Assembly (NCBI RefSeq): GCF_900566085.1
Contig: NZ_UPHT01000108.1
Span: 1-38,950 of the forward strand
Source of the DNA: Mycobacterium attenuatum
Lineage (GTDB): Bacteria; Actinomycetota; Actinomycetes; Mycobacteriales; Mycobacteriaceae
Direction: 5' to 3'
Length of the DNA stretch: 38,950 nucleotides
Under the pieces are notes generated by a model, which was not told where the DNA came from, ran no database searches, and saw only the letters and a program-made list of their open reading frames with translations. The first letter of the stretch is position 1. Each line of letters begins with the position of its first letter. The position numbers and the translations under genes were made by a program. Below, piece by piece: positions 16,700-25,099 of the stretch.

Positions 16700-17698
16700 T
16701 CAACGCCGAAACTCGAGTACTTCCGTCACGGGCCGCCGCGCGGTGCGCTCGACGTGCTGGTCGTTGGCCGGTGATCGGCCGACTCGGATGAGCAGCTGCG
16801 GACGGCCCGCAGTCCCGGTGATCTGGGCGATGATGTTGCGGCTCATCGCGATTTCGGTCATATGCGTCAGCGTGCACGTGGCCATGCCCGCCATGGTGCA
16901 TTCGAGCAGCACGGCCGACATCGCCTCGCCGCAGCGCAACACATCCAACGGCTCATCACTGTCCGTGGACAACACCACGATTTTGGACTGGTCGTGATCG
17001 ATACCCGGACGCCGGTGCCCACCGCCTGCCGGTGGAAACGCCCGCGCGACATCGACTCGAGCCGCTTCGGCGCTGGACACCAGGGCGCCTTCCGGCGCGT
17101 GACTGGGGTCTTCCGTGAACGGTGATGTCCACCAACGCAATTCGGATAGGTAGGTGGTGTCGTAACGGCGCAGCATCTCGGTGAGCCGGGACGCTTCGGC
17201 CAGGGCCGGACGTTGGTCGTCGGCCACCACGGCCAATTGGACGTGATGGGGCGCGACCGCGCGGCGCAGCACGGACTCCGCCGCGGTCCAACGGCCGGGC
17301 GGGTCGAACGGCAATCGGTCGGTGCGGCGTCGCAGGATGGCCTGCGCCCGGCGCTGCTGCTCTGCCGTGACGGTTTCCGCACGACGAAATCGCAGCGTTG
17401 CCAGGTGATCCTGGTTGACAGGATCGGGAAGCCGTTCGTTGGTCGTCTCCCAGCCCGCGACCGACATGGCGACGCGCAGGTGATCCAGCACGGCACCACA
17501 GCTCAACAACAGCTCGCGGCCCGTGTGGTCGGTGGCCGGCATCGCCCGGTTAGGGTCGGCCCACAGCTGCAGCGTCGCATCGGCCGCGATCCACCGCCAT
17601 GGCTGGCTGTTATGCAATGACGGAGCATGACACGCCAGCATCACCGCTTCGCGGATCACCACCGCATCGGGTCTATCGGGCCCCGGCGCAGCCGTCAT
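16700..17698 (-). CDS. Acg-family nitroreductase (DosR-regulon type)
   Basis: About 332 residues from ATG 17698, with GAAGGG about 8 nt upstream. The family is shown by ACHAPSLHNSQPWRW near the N terminus, LLLSCGAVLDHLRVAM, AILRRRTDRLPF, LAEASRLTEMLRRYD, SAVLLECTMAGMATCTLTHMTE (read in parts) and PQLLIRVG near the end. These are the same blocks seen in the second Acg-like gene of this window and in Rv2032/Rv3131/Rv3127. The fold is a fused nitroreductase; for Acg itself FMN is held but substrate access is blocked, so a role as an FMN store has been proposed. The gene heads a leftward unit with two KAS III-like genes, and a DosR-type box lies about 55 nt upstream. Confidence 0.9.
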   Translation of the reverse strand: MTAAPGPDRPDAVVIREAVMLACHAPSLHNSQPWRWIAADATLQLWADPNRAMPATDHTGRELLLSCGAVLDHLRVAMSVAGWETTNERLPDPVNQDHLATLRFRRAETVTAEQQRRAQAILRRRTDRLPFDPPGRWTAAESVLRRAVAPHHVQLAVVADDQRPALAEASRLTEMLRRYDTTYLSELRWWTSPFTEDPSHAPEGALVSSAEAARVDVARAFPPAGGGHRRPGIDHDQSKIVVLSTDSDEPLDVLRCGEAMSAVLLECTMAGMATCTLTHMTEIAMSRNIIAQITGTAGRPQLLIRVGRSPANDQHVERTARRPVTEVLEFRR

Positions 17699-17751
17699 GA
17701 GCATCACCCTTCGTCTGATGACGTCAACGCTAGGAACTGGCGCCGCGCGCC

Positions 17752-17770
17752 GACAGGGCCGTTGGTCATC
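17752..17770 (-). promoter_or_regulatory. DosR-type box upstream of nitroreductase/KAS III unit
   Basis: On the minus strand the bases read GATGACCAACGGCCCTG, close to the DosR form GGGACTTNNGGCCCT with one weak half. It lies about 55 nt before the nitroreductase ATG. A second, weaker GC-rich dyad (AGGGGCCTTGGGCTC) follows at about 17777-17791. Confidence 0.55.
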
Positions 17771-17829
17771 GACGAGAGGGGCCTTGGGCTCGGCTCTTTG
17801 CCGTCAGGAGCGGATTTGCGACGGCTGTG

Positions 17830-19302
17830 CTACCCCGGCGCGCCGGCTCCGGTAGCACCGACCCAGACATCGCGGGCCTCTCGCACCGACAGCTCGAGCG
17901 GACGGGAGGTGTCGATTGGATGCGCGGTGCGCCAGCCGTTGTGCTGCGTGGCCAGGGTCGTGGCAATCTGGGGCGTCGCATCCGAATTGCCCGCTTGCCT
18001 GGTCCTTACTCGGTCGGCTGCCGTGTCGACCGGGACCGTGCACAGCAGTTCCACCAGCACCGAATGTGCTTCGGCGGCAAGGCGATGAGCTTGTGCTCGC
18101 AGCTGCGGATCTCGCCAGGTCCCGTCGAGTATCACCGGTCGCCCGTTCGCCAGACTCAGACGCGCCCGGCGCAGGGCCACCTGGTAGACGGCCGTGACGT
18201 TTCGCGGGCTGTACAGGCCGGCATTCAAGACACCGGGCTCGCCGGCGATGGCGCCCCATTCATGCAGCTGCCGCCGGACGTCGTCGGTTGAGATAACCCG
18301 TGCCCCAACGTGTTCGGCCAGAGCATGGGCCAGGGTAGATTTGCCGGTGCCCGGGTTTCCGCCGACGAGCGCCAGCCGGACGGCGCCCTCCTGCAAATGC
18401 CGGGCCGCTATGTCCAGATGTCGGACAGCCTCGCCCGCGGCCGCCGACTTGCCCTGCGAGAGCCGGACGCAGTCGACCTTGGCCCGCACCACCGCGCGAT
18501 AGGCGATGTAGAAGTCATGCAGCGGTTTCGGCGCTGTGTCGCCGGAGTGGGCAAAGTAGCGTCCGAGAAAGTATTCGCCAAGGTCCTTGCGGCCCAGGAA
18601 CTCCAGGTCCATGGCAAGAAACGCAGCGTCGTCGATGCGGTCGACACAGCGAAGGTCGTCGTCGAACTCGAGGCAGTCGAGCAGGGCGGGTCCGTCGGCC
18701 ACGCAGAAAATGTCGTCGGCGAGCAGATCGCCGTGGCCGTCGACAATGCAGCCTTCCCCAATCCGGCGGGTGAACAAAACGTCACGGCCGGAGACGAATT
18801 CGGCGACCAGCTGCTCGATCCGCCGGATCGACTCGTCAGAGAACGACTTACCCGCGTAGCGGTGAAGTTCGGCCAGGTTCTCAGCCCAGCGTTGGTTGAT
18901 CGCGCCGGCCTCACCCTTGGCATCGATCAGCGGGCTTCGCCCGGCATGCTCGTGAAAGCGGGCGAGCACTGCGGCGATGGTGTCCAGTAGTTCCCGAACG
19001 GTCGCGTCGGACCCGCCGCGCTTGGCCAGCCATGCCAGCCGGTCGCTGTCGCGGTAGCGCCGCATCACCACGACCGGTTCGGCCGGGCCGCCGGCGGGGT
19101 CGGAGAGGTAGGCGATGCCCAGATAACTGTCGGGGGACAGCCGGCTGTTCAGCTCCACTTCGCGCAGACACGCGCGCTCACGTTGCTCAGGTGTGCGGAA
19201 ATCCAGGAAGTCGGTCAGGACCGGCTTCTTGGCCTTGTAGGCCCGGTCGCCGGCCAACACCACGACGCCGGTGTGGGTTTCGTGCACGTCGACGTAGGGC
19301 AC
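17830..19302 (-). CDS. Two-domain kinase-like protein (APH-like + P-loop), Rv2004c type
   Basis: The 490-residue protein closely resembles M. tuberculosis Rv2004c of the DosR regulon. Residues 1-300 are a phosphotransferase-like domain related to aminoglycoside kinases (HETHTGVVVLAGDRAYKAKK, VVVMRRYRDSDRLAWL, CIVDGHGDLLADDIF with the catalytic-loop HGDL, LLDCLEFDDDLR with the metal Asp). Residues 310-490 are a P-loop kinase domain (LVGGNPGTGKSTLAHA, then VISTDDVRRQL and VILDGTWRDPQLR). Substrates are unknown. The GTG at 19302 has no ribosome-binding site. Upstream in the same frame GGGAGG (19353-19358) is followed after 5 nt by an ATC (19345-19347) that would add 15 residues, close to the longer N terminus of Rv2004c, so the start is uncertain. 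It follows the stress-protein gene by 110 nt on the same strand. Confidence 0.88.
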   Translation of the reverse strand: MPYVDVHETHTGVVVLAGDRAYKAKKPVLTDFLDFRTPEQRERACLREVELNSRLSPDSYLGIAYLSDPAGGPAEPVVVMRRYRDSDRLAWLAKRGGSDATVRELLDTIAAVLARFHEHAGRSPLIDAKGEAGAINQRWAENLAELHRYAGKSFSDESIRRIEQLVAEFVSGRDVLFTRRIGEGCIVDGHGDLLADDIFCVADGPALLDCLEFDDDLRCVDRIDDAAFLAMDLEFLGRKDLGEYFLGRYFAHSGDTAPKPLHDFYIAYRAVVRAKVDCVRLSQGKSAAAGEAVRHLDIAARHLQEGAVRLALVGGNPGTGKSTLAHALAEHVGARVISTDDVRRQLHEWGAIAGEPGVLNAGLYSPRNVTAVYQVALRRARLSLANGRPVILDGTWRDPQLRAQAHRLAAEAHSVLVELLCTVPVDTAADRVRTRQAGNSDATPQIATTLATQHNGWRTAHPIDTSRPLELSVREARDVWVGATGAGAPG

Positions 19303-19412
19303 CCCAACGGTCGTCGTTTCGTCGGCAGTATCTCTGTCGGCGTTGATGACGACCTCCCATGGCGCTCGTTCCGATCGATGCGGGCATCTCGGCGCTGCGG
19401 CTCCAGGATGGC

Positions 19413-20300
19413 TCAGGAGGGACGAGCCACGATCACCGGTGTCCGAACCGAGTGAACCACCGCGTTGCTGACCGAACCCAGCAGCATGCCGGTGAATCCT
19501 CCGCGGCCATGGCTGCCCAGCACCACCAGCTGGGCGGTTTGGGCCTCCTTGATCAGCTCCCGGGCCGGCCGGTCACACACGACAAGTCGATGCACCGTGA
19601 CGTCGGGATAGCGTTCCTGCCAGCCAGCCAGGCGTTCAGCCACGGTCTGCTCCGCCTCGCCCTTGACCGTGGACCAGTCCAGCCCCGGCAGGTCAACAAC
19701 TTCCAGGTCGCTCCAGGCGTGCACCGCCTTCAATTCCACGCCGCGCCGCGACGCCTCGTCGAAGGCAATGGCGGTGGCGAGCTCCGAGACCGGCGACCCG
19801 TCGATGCCGAGTACGACCGGCGCTTGCTGGAGATCGGGGGTGTGCTCGGCCGAGGACGGATCCTGGTCGCGGATGATCGCAACCGGACAATGCGCACGGC
19901 GCAACAGCGCCGAACCTACCGAGCCCAACACGGCCCGGGCCACGGCTCCTCGCCCATAGCTGCCCACCGCCACCAGCTCTGCATCGGTGGACAGCTCTAC
20001 CAAGGTGGGCACCGGCGGCGACCATCTGAGCTCGCTGTGGATCGTGATCTCCCGCTGGCCCTGCATGGCCTCCTCGGCGATCTTGACCGCCTGTTCGAGG
20101 ACCTGACGACCGTCTTCCTCCTGCCACGCGGCCATGCCCATCGACATCGGCATCTCGGGCCACATCGGCACGGACGCATTCACCATGTGAACCAAGGTCA
20201 GCGGCAGATGGCGCAGCATGGCGTCATGTGCCGCCCACGACACTGCCGCATTCGATGCGGCCGATCCATCGACGCCGACGACGATGCCCAGACGTTTCAT
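19413..20300 (-). CDS. Universal stress protein, two USP domains (Rv2005c type)
   Basis: This 295-residue tandem universal stress protein has domain 1 at about 1-150 and domain 2 at about 155-295. Each begins with a GIDGS/GVDGS strand (IVVGVDGSAASNAAVSWA; VVLGIDGSPVSELATAIA) and each ends in the ATP-binding loop G-2x-G-9x-G-S (GSYGRGAVARAVLGSVGS; GSHGRGGFTGMLLGSVSN). The protein is therefore of the nucleotide-binding class, as for the Rv2623/Rv2005c group, where ATP binding is linked to slow growth. A strong DosR-type box (20362-20380) lies 62 nt before its ATG, and the Rv2004c-like gene follows, so a common DosR-driven transcript is likely. Confidence 0.92.
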   Translation of the reverse strand: MKRLGIVVGVDGSAASNAAVSWAAHDAMLRHLPLTLVHMVNASVPMWPEMPMSMGMAAWQEEDGRQVLEQAVKIAEEAMQGQREITIHSELRWSPPVPTLVELSTDAELVAVGSYGRGAVARAVLGSVGSALLRRAHCPVAIIRDQDPSSAEHTPDLQQAPVVLGIDGSPVSELATAIAFDEASRRGVELKAVHAWSDLEVVDLPGLDWSTVKGEAEQTVAERLAGWQERYPDVTVHRLVVCDRPARELIKEAQTAQLVVLGSHGRGGFTGMLLGSVSNAVVHSVRTPVIVARPS

Positions 20301-20361
20301 GGTTGCAGACGTTCCCTTCTCCCTCAGCCGAAACGCTAGTGCGCGCGCTGCCGCCGGTCGT

Positions 20362-20380
20362 GAGGCTTAAGTCCCCAACG
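20362..20380 (-). promoter_or_regulatory. DosR-type box (leftward)
   Basis: The minus strand reads GTTGGGGACTTAAGCCTCA. The left half is a perfect match to TTSGGGACTT and the right half is partly degenerate. It is placed about 62-80 nt before the ATG of the leftward universal stress protein gene. Confidence 0.7.
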
Positions 20381-20407
20381 ACATGGCCGTCCGACCTTCG
20401 CTGTGCG

Positions 20408-20448
20408 CCGGGGACTAACGCCGCACGAGGAAAGGTCAAACGACCCTG
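20408..20448 (+). promoter_or_regulatory. Two DosR-type boxes (rightward)
   Basis: CCGGGGACTAACGCCGCAC (20408-20426) carries a clean GGGACT half-site, and AGGTCAAACGACCCTGC (20432-20448) is a weaker second dyad about two helical turns on. Both lie 84-124 nt before the rightward universal stress protein gene. Together with the leftward box they make this intergenic region a divergent DosR-type promoter. Confidence 0.6.
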
Positions 20449-20531
20449 CTGGGAGCCGACGATGCGCAATAACCTCGTAGGGTGACTGGATTCGCCGGTC
20501 GGTAGGCGGGCCGTCTGATCGGGAGGACGCG

Positions 20532-21338
20532 ATGAATCACCCGCAAGATTCGATAGTGGTGGGTATCGACGGGTCGGACGCCGCGATCAACGCTGCCAAA
20601 TGGGCAGTCCCCGAGGCCGTCAGCCGCGACATCCCACTCCGGTTGATCCACGCGATCCCCCGTAGCGCCGATGCGCCCGCCGGGGACGAAAGCCTGGACG
20701 TCGAATATGCCGAAATGGCTCTCCACGGCGCCGCAAGCGCACTGCATGCGATGGACGAAGCGGTCAAAGTCGAGACCGAGATCGTACCCAAATCGCCCGG
20801 CAGCGCTCTTGTCGACGAATCACGTTCGGCGGCCATGGTGTGCGTGGGTTCGGTGGGGATCGGGCGGGTCGCTCGCAAGCTGCTGGGCTCAACCGCCGAG
20901 ACGGTGGCCCGAAAGGCGCACTGCCCGACCGCGATCATCCGCAATGGCCAAAAAGACGTGCCGGATCCGCCCTGGATCGCCGTCGTCGTCGACGATTCGC
21001 CAGCCAACGACGCCGTGCTCGAGCAGGGCTTCCGGGAGGCGCACCTGCGCGGGGCACCGATTCTGGCAATGGGCGTCTGGCGCTGGGGTTTGGGTGAGAT
21101 TCCCTATGAGCAGCTCAATCGCCGGCTTGATCGCTGGGTTTCCCAGTACAAAGACCTGCATGTCCAACCGGCGGCCGCCCGGCAGGGCGTCGTCGAATTC
21201 CTCACCAGGACAGCAGAACCCATCCAATTGGCGGTCGTGGGCAGTGATGACGCCGGGGATGTCGCACGGATGGTCGGCCCAGTGACGTTCCACGTGCCGC
21301 ACCGCGATGGTCATTCGGTGCTGGTGGTACCGAAGTAG
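20532..21338 (+). CDS. Universal stress protein (Rv3134c/Rv2026c type)
   Basis: This 268-residue stress protein has a complete first USP domain (SIVVGIDGSDAAINAAKWA, then GSVGIGRVARKLLGST as ATP loop) and a second, degenerate half (IAVVVDDSPANDAVLEQG) with no G-2x-G-9x-G loop. The layout with one active-looking and one decayed domain is that of Rv3134c, Rv2026c and Rv2028c. GGGAGG lies 5-6 nt before ATG. It is transcribed rightward from the shared DosR-type promoter and converges on the sensor kinase gene. Nucleotide-linked control of dormancy is the family's proposed role. Confidence 0.9.
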   Translation: MNHPQDSIVVGIDGSDAAINAAKWAVPEAVSRDIPLRLIHAIPRSADAPAGDESLDVEYAEMALHGAASALHAMDEAVKVETEIVPKSPGSALVDESRSAAMVCVGSVGIGRVARKLLGSTAETVARKAHCPTAIIRNGQKDVPDPPWIAVVVDDSPANDAVLEQGFREAHLRGAPILAMGVWRWGLGEIPYEQLNRRLDRWVSQYKDLHVQPAAARQGVVEFLTRTAEPIQLAVVGSDDAGDVARMVGPVTFHVPHRDGHSVLVVPK

Positions 21339-21399
21339 CGGCTTCGGCGCACGTCGGGCCAACCGTAGCGGTGACGACGTCACACGCCGACCTCACGTA

Positions 21400-23169
21400 T
21401 CAGTGCTCGCCCAGCGGTGCGGTCCAATGGATCCGGGTGCCGCCGTCGGGCGGACTGCTGATCTCGCAGCTGCCGCCGAGTTGTTCGGCCCGGCGCTGCA
21501 TATTGGCCAGGCCGCTGCGGCGCAAGATGTCAGCAGGCAGGCCACACCCGTTGTCGACGATGTCGAGACTGAACAGGTCGGTGACACCGACCTCGATGGT
21601 CAACCGGTTAGCCCCCGAGTGCCGCAGGGCGTTACTGACGGCCTCGATGGTGACCGCTTCGGCATGATCAGCCAGTTCGCCTCCGACGGCGGCCATCGGG
21701 CCATCGATGTGCACGGTGGTGACAATGTCACGGTCCTCGGTCAGATCGGCGACCACTGCCTGAATGCGGTGCCGAAAGCCGCCGTCGCGCTCCAGCGGAG
21801 ATGTCAGCTGGAAGATGGCGGTGCGGATCTCCTCGATGATGGTCTGCAGATCATCGAGCGTGCGGTTGAGCCGACCGGCCACCTCCGGTGAGCGCGCCCG
21901 GGCAAGCGTGCCCTGCAGATCCATCCCGGTGGCGAACAATCGCTGGATGACATGGTCATGCAAATCGTGAGCGATGCGCTCACGCTCGGCCAGGATGGTC
22001 AGCTGTCGCGCGTCCTCACGGCCAGAGGCGAGCATCAGCGCGATCGTGGCGTGCGTGGCGAAATCGCGGACCAAATCCAGGTAGCTGGCATCGAAAGGCG
22101 CCTTGTCGGCACCGCGGGCAATGGCGATCACCCCGGCAACGTGATCGTGGGCACGAAGGGGCATCAGGATCGCAGACCGCTGTGCGACGTCGGTGAACGC
22201 GTGGATCCGGTGATTGAACGCCTCGGTGATCAGCGGTTGGCCCGACCGGAACACAGCGCCCGTCGTCGAGCCCTCCACCGGAACCCGCTGGCCCACGACC
22301 TCAGTGGCGTGCCGTCCGACCGCGGCGGAAATAACCAGCGTGTCGATCTCCTCAGCCGGCTGGTCGGTGTCGATTGGAATCAGCACAATCGCCTGCTCGG
22401 CGTCGGTCAGCGCACATGCCTTTTCGGCGATCAACCGCAACGGACGCCGCTGCGGCTCGACACTGGTCAACAGTGCGGTAGTGATCTCGCGGCTGGCCTC
22501 CATCCACTTCACCGCGGTCCGCTCGCGCTCGAATACCTGTGCATTGTCGATGGCGACCCCGGCCGCAAACGCCAGCCCGCGAGCCGCGAACTCGTCGGAT
22601 TCGGAAAAGAGCCGGCCCGGGTCGACATGGGTGAGGTAGAGGTGCCCGAATACAGTTCCCCGGATCATGATCGGGACCCCGAGAAAAGCACGCATGGGCG
22701 GATGGTGCTCGGGGAACCCACAGGCGGCCGGGTGTGCGGTCAGATCCTGCAGACGCAGCGCCGGCGTTTCGACGAGCGAGACACCCAGCACTCCCTTGCC
22801 CACCGGCAGGTGCCCGATCCGCCGCGCCGTCTCGGCATCCATTCCCTCGTGGATGAACGAGATCAACGTGCCCTCTGGATCACGGACCGCCAAGGCGCCG
22901 TAGGGAGCGGCGGTCAACTGCCTGGCCGCGGCGACGATGCGCCGCAGGGTTCCGTCGAGGTCGAGATCCGATCCAATCTCGACGATCACGCGCAGCAACT
23001 GCGCCATTTGGTCACGCGCCGCCAGCAACTCGTCGAGCTGCGCATGCATCCTGTCGACTAATCCAGGCTGACCCAAACCCGCAAACGGTGAGCCGCTCTC
23101 GTCACTGGCCACCTGACTTGAAACCTTCCCACGCGTTCCGGCCCACAAGGCCCGTGCCGCAGGGGCCAT
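21400..23169 (-). CDS. dosS: Haem-based hypoxia sensor histidine kinase, DosS/DosT family
   Basis: Domains are GAF-A (about 60-205), GAF-B (about 225-380), HisKA_3 with phospho-acceptor His404 (AHDLHDHVIQRLF) and an HATPase domain (N box EAVSNALRHSG, G box DNGCGLPADIL). In GAF-A the distal and proximal features of the DosS haem pocket are kept: PEHHPPMRAFLGVP with His156 aligning to the haem ligand His149 of DosS, and Tyr178 aligning to Tyr171. The gate residues read YGALAVRD, so Glu87 and His89 of DosS become Ala94 and Arg96, closer to Gly85/Arg87 of DosT. The kinase should phosphorylate the neighbouring DosR when oxygen falls. ATG 23169 lacks a good ribosome-binding site; GTG 23112 is an alternative. 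It lies 120 nt behind dosR. Confidence 0.92.
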   Translation of the reverse strand: MAPAARALWAGTRGKVSSQVASDESGSPFAGLGQPGLVDRMHAQLDELLAARDQMAQLLRVIVEIGSDLDLDGTLRRIVAAARQLTAAPYGALAVRDPEGTLISFIHEGMDAETARRIGHLPVGKGVLGVSLVETPALRLQDLTAHPAACGFPEHHPPMRAFLGVPIMIRGTVFGHLYLTHVDPGRLFSESDEFAARGLAFAAGVAIDNAQVFERERTAVKWMEASREITTALLTSVEPQRRPLRLIAEKACALTDAEQAIVLIPIDTDQPAEEIDTLVISAAVGRHATEVVGQRVPVEGSTTGAVFRSGQPLITEAFNHRIHAFTDVAQRSAILMPLRAHDHVAGVIAIARGADKAPFDASYLDLVRDFATHATIALMLASGREDARQLTILAERERIAHDLHDHVIQRLFATGMDLQGTLARARSPEVAGRLNRTLDDLQTIIEEIRTAIFQLTSPLERDGGFRHRIQAVVADLTEDRDIVTTVHIDGPMAAVGGELADHAEAVTIEAVSNALRHSGANRLTIEVGVTDLFSLDIVDNGCGLPADILRRSGLANMQRRAEQLGGSCEISSPPDGGTRIHWTAPLGEH

Positions 23170-23289
23170 ACCCGAATGCCCCTGATCAGCTTAACCGGAC
23201 TGCGGCACGGCAGCCATTGACATCGTGGTCGATGAGTTGCCGGCGGCGCCGCCTCGCGGCTGAGTCCGGTCGAATCGCCGCGAAACGCC

Positions 23290-23946
23290 TCAGTTGCCAG
23301 ATGTTGGCGGCGCCGACCCTTGGCCCAACCTCGAGGCGAACACCGCAGCCTGAGTTCGCCTCTCCATGCCGAGTTTGGAAAGCAACCGCGACACGTAGTT
23401 CTTCACCGTTTTCTCCGCCAGAAACATCCGGGCGGCGATCTGGCGGTTCGTCAATCCCTCGCTGAGGTGTCCCAGCAGCGTGCGCTCCTGCTCGGTCAAC
23501 CCCGATAGCGGATCGTGATGCTCGGCCCCGCCCCGCAGCTTTGCCATCAGCGCGGCGGCCGCCCTGTTGTCCAACAGTGATTTGCCGGCGCCGACGTCTT
23601 TGATCGCCCGGGCCAGCTCCATGCCCTTGATGTCTTTGACGACGAAGCCGCTCGCGCCGGCCAGAATCGCCTCCAGCATCGCCTCGTCGGAAGTGAACGA
23701 CGTCAACATCAGACACCGCAGCTCCGGCTGATCCGACAGCAGGTCACGGCACAATTCGATCCCGTTGCCGTCGGGCAGGCGCACGTCGAGCACCGCGACG
23801 TCCGGCTGCAACGCGGGGATTTTCGCCATTGCCTCGGATACGGAGCCCGCTTCGCCGACGATCTCGAGGTCAGGGTCCGAGGCCAGCAGATCGGTCAGTC
23901 CGCGGCGGACTACTTCATGGTCATCGACCAGGAAAACCTTAACCAT
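23290..23946 (-). CDS. dosR: Dormancy response regulator DosR (DevR)
   Basis: This 218-residue NarL/LuxR-type regulator is nearly identical to M. tuberculosis DosR. In the receiver domain Asp8, Asp9, the phosphorylated Asp54 (AVLDVRLPDG), Thr82 and Lys104 are all in their known positions. In the C-terminal helix-turn-helix the DNA-contacting Lys179, Lys182 and Asn183 (EKTVKNYVSRLL) and the regulatory Thr198 (RRTQA) are kept. It should therefore recognise the same GGGAC-type boxes found across this window. AAGGA lies 6-7 nt before ATG. Unlike M. tuberculosis, where dosR (Rv3133c) is far from dosT, it sits here between an Rv2028c-type stress protein and a DosT-like kinase. I see no strong box directly before it; it may be read from the stress-protein promoter. 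Confidence 0.96.
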   Translation of the reverse strand: MVKVFLVDDHEVVRRGLTDLLASDPDLEIVGEAGSVSEAMAKIPALQPDVAVLDVRLPDGNGIELCRDLLSDQPELRCLMLTSFTSDEAMLEAILAGASGFVVKDIKGMELARAIKDVGAGKSLLDNRAAAALMAKLRGGAEHHDPLSGLTEQERTLLGHLSEGLTNRQIAARMFLAEKTVKNYVSRLLSKLGMERRTQAAVFASRLGQGSAPPTSGN

Positions 23947-23975
23947 TGCGAGTCCTTTCGCCTGACCGCACTGTT

Positions 23976-24017
23976 TTCCAACTATTCCAACTATTCCCCA
24001 CTATTTTCCCCACTATT
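23976..24017. repeat. Tandem TTCCAACTA-type repeats upstream of dosR
   Basis: Two perfect copies of TTCCAACTA (23976-23993) are followed by two longer variants, TTCCCCACTA and TTTTCCCCACTA (to 24015). The stretch lies 30-70 nt before the dosR start, is unusually AT-rich for this genome, and on the coding strand forms purine-rich GGGGAATAGT units. The rest of the 23947-24277 gap shows no gene or strong DosR box. Confidence 0.75.
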
Positions 24018-24277
24018 GCTGATATTGGACGCCGATGTCGGCTGGCGGCTTTGTCGTGTTTGTCGGGCGGCCCCGGTCAAGGTCGGCTCGTGTCCGTCAT
24101 ACCGGCTCCGCAGCGCCCCGGATTGATTTCCCGTAGCGCTGCGCCGGCCGAAGACGACACGGCCGCTGCATTTTCCGGTTACCGGATCGAATGACCGAAC
24201 GTGTTGGGCTGAAACCCATTTCGAGGCGAGTGCCACACTCCCAGCGGACCGGATCGCTCCCGGCGTGCTTTCTGAAT

Positions 24278-25039
24278 TCAGTGACGCACCACCAGGATCG
24301 AGCAGTCCGGATAGCCCAGAATCGGATGGCAGTTGGGAGTAGCCAGGTCCGGGAGCCGCTCGGCGTCGGTCTCTCCGACCACGGCCAGGTCGACGGCTCC
24401 GCCATGGCGCTCGGCGGCTTTCGCGCCGGTAGCCGCGGCAACGATCTGGACGGGCACGTCCGGATAGCGCCGGACCCAGCTGTTGAGCCGGCGATCGATC
24501 TGGCGCACCGTGGCGTGGCGGCGCCGTCCTTCCTCCATCGCCTGGTGCACGACTTCGTCGTTGTCCGCGTCGTCGTTGAGGACGACGGCGATCACACCCA
24601 GCTTGGTCGGCGAACCGTCGGGGTTGGTCCGCACTATTGCGACGGGGCAGTGCGCGCCCGTCACCAATGCGGCGGCGGTCGGGCCCAGCAATCCGTCGGC
24701 CGCCCTGCCGCGCCGTGCGGTGCCGACACAGATCAACGCGGCTTCCTGTGATTGACCGATCAACACTTGCGCGGGATCACCGGACAGGATCGCGGTTTCC
24801 GTTTCGACCGGCCGCCCCTGGCTCTGGACGGCCCCGTCCGCTTCGTACAACGCCCGTTCGGCGCGTTCGAGCTCCCACTCGGTGTTCCGGGCCGCCCCGG
24901 CCCGCACATCCGGGCCGGCGATGACATACACCAGGCGAAGCGGCAACTGCCGGCCCCTTGCCTCTTCGATCGCCCACTTGGCCGCGTTAACCGCGGCTGG
25001 TGAGCCGTTGACGGCCACGACCACCGACTTCGGGTTCAT
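24278..25039 (-). CDS. Universal stress protein upstream of dosR (Rv2028c/Rv3134c type)
   Basis: This 253-residue stress protein begins VVVAVNGSPAAVNAAKWA (Asn instead of the usual Asp in the first loop). The ATP-loop region reads GTARRGRAADGLLGPTAA, where the final G-S/T of G-2x-G-9x-G-S/T is altered to Gly-Pro-Thr. ATP binding is therefore doubtful. The second half (LGVIAVVLNDDADNDEVVHQ) is degenerate. AGGAG lies 6 nt before the ATG. In M. tuberculosis a protein of this type is first in the Rv3134c-dosR-dosS operon. Here the same order (USP, dosR, kinase) holds, though 331 nt separate it from dosR. A DosR-type box and three phased half-site repeats lie upstream. Confidence 0.9.
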   Translation of the reverse strand: MNPKSVVVAVNGSPAAVNAAKWAIEEARGRQLPLRLVYVIAGPDVRAGAARNTEWELERAERALYEADGAVQSQGRPVETETAILSGDPAQVLIGQSQEAALICVGTARRGRAADGLLGPTAAALVTGAHCPVAIVRTNPDGSPTKLGVIAVVLNDDADNDEVVHQAMEEGRRRHATVRQIDRRLNSWVRRYPDVPVQIVAAATGAKAAERHGGAVDLAVVGETDAERLPDLATPNCHPILGYPDCSILVVRH

Positions 25040-25099
25040 GTCGGCTCCTGACTCTTCGACCCGCTCGATGCCAGGCTATTGCGGAAATCGCCTCGTGGA

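Noticed and set aside
23947..24277. DosR box directly before dosR
   Set aside because: The only dyad (CCGACCTTGACCGG region) lacks a GGGAC half-site.
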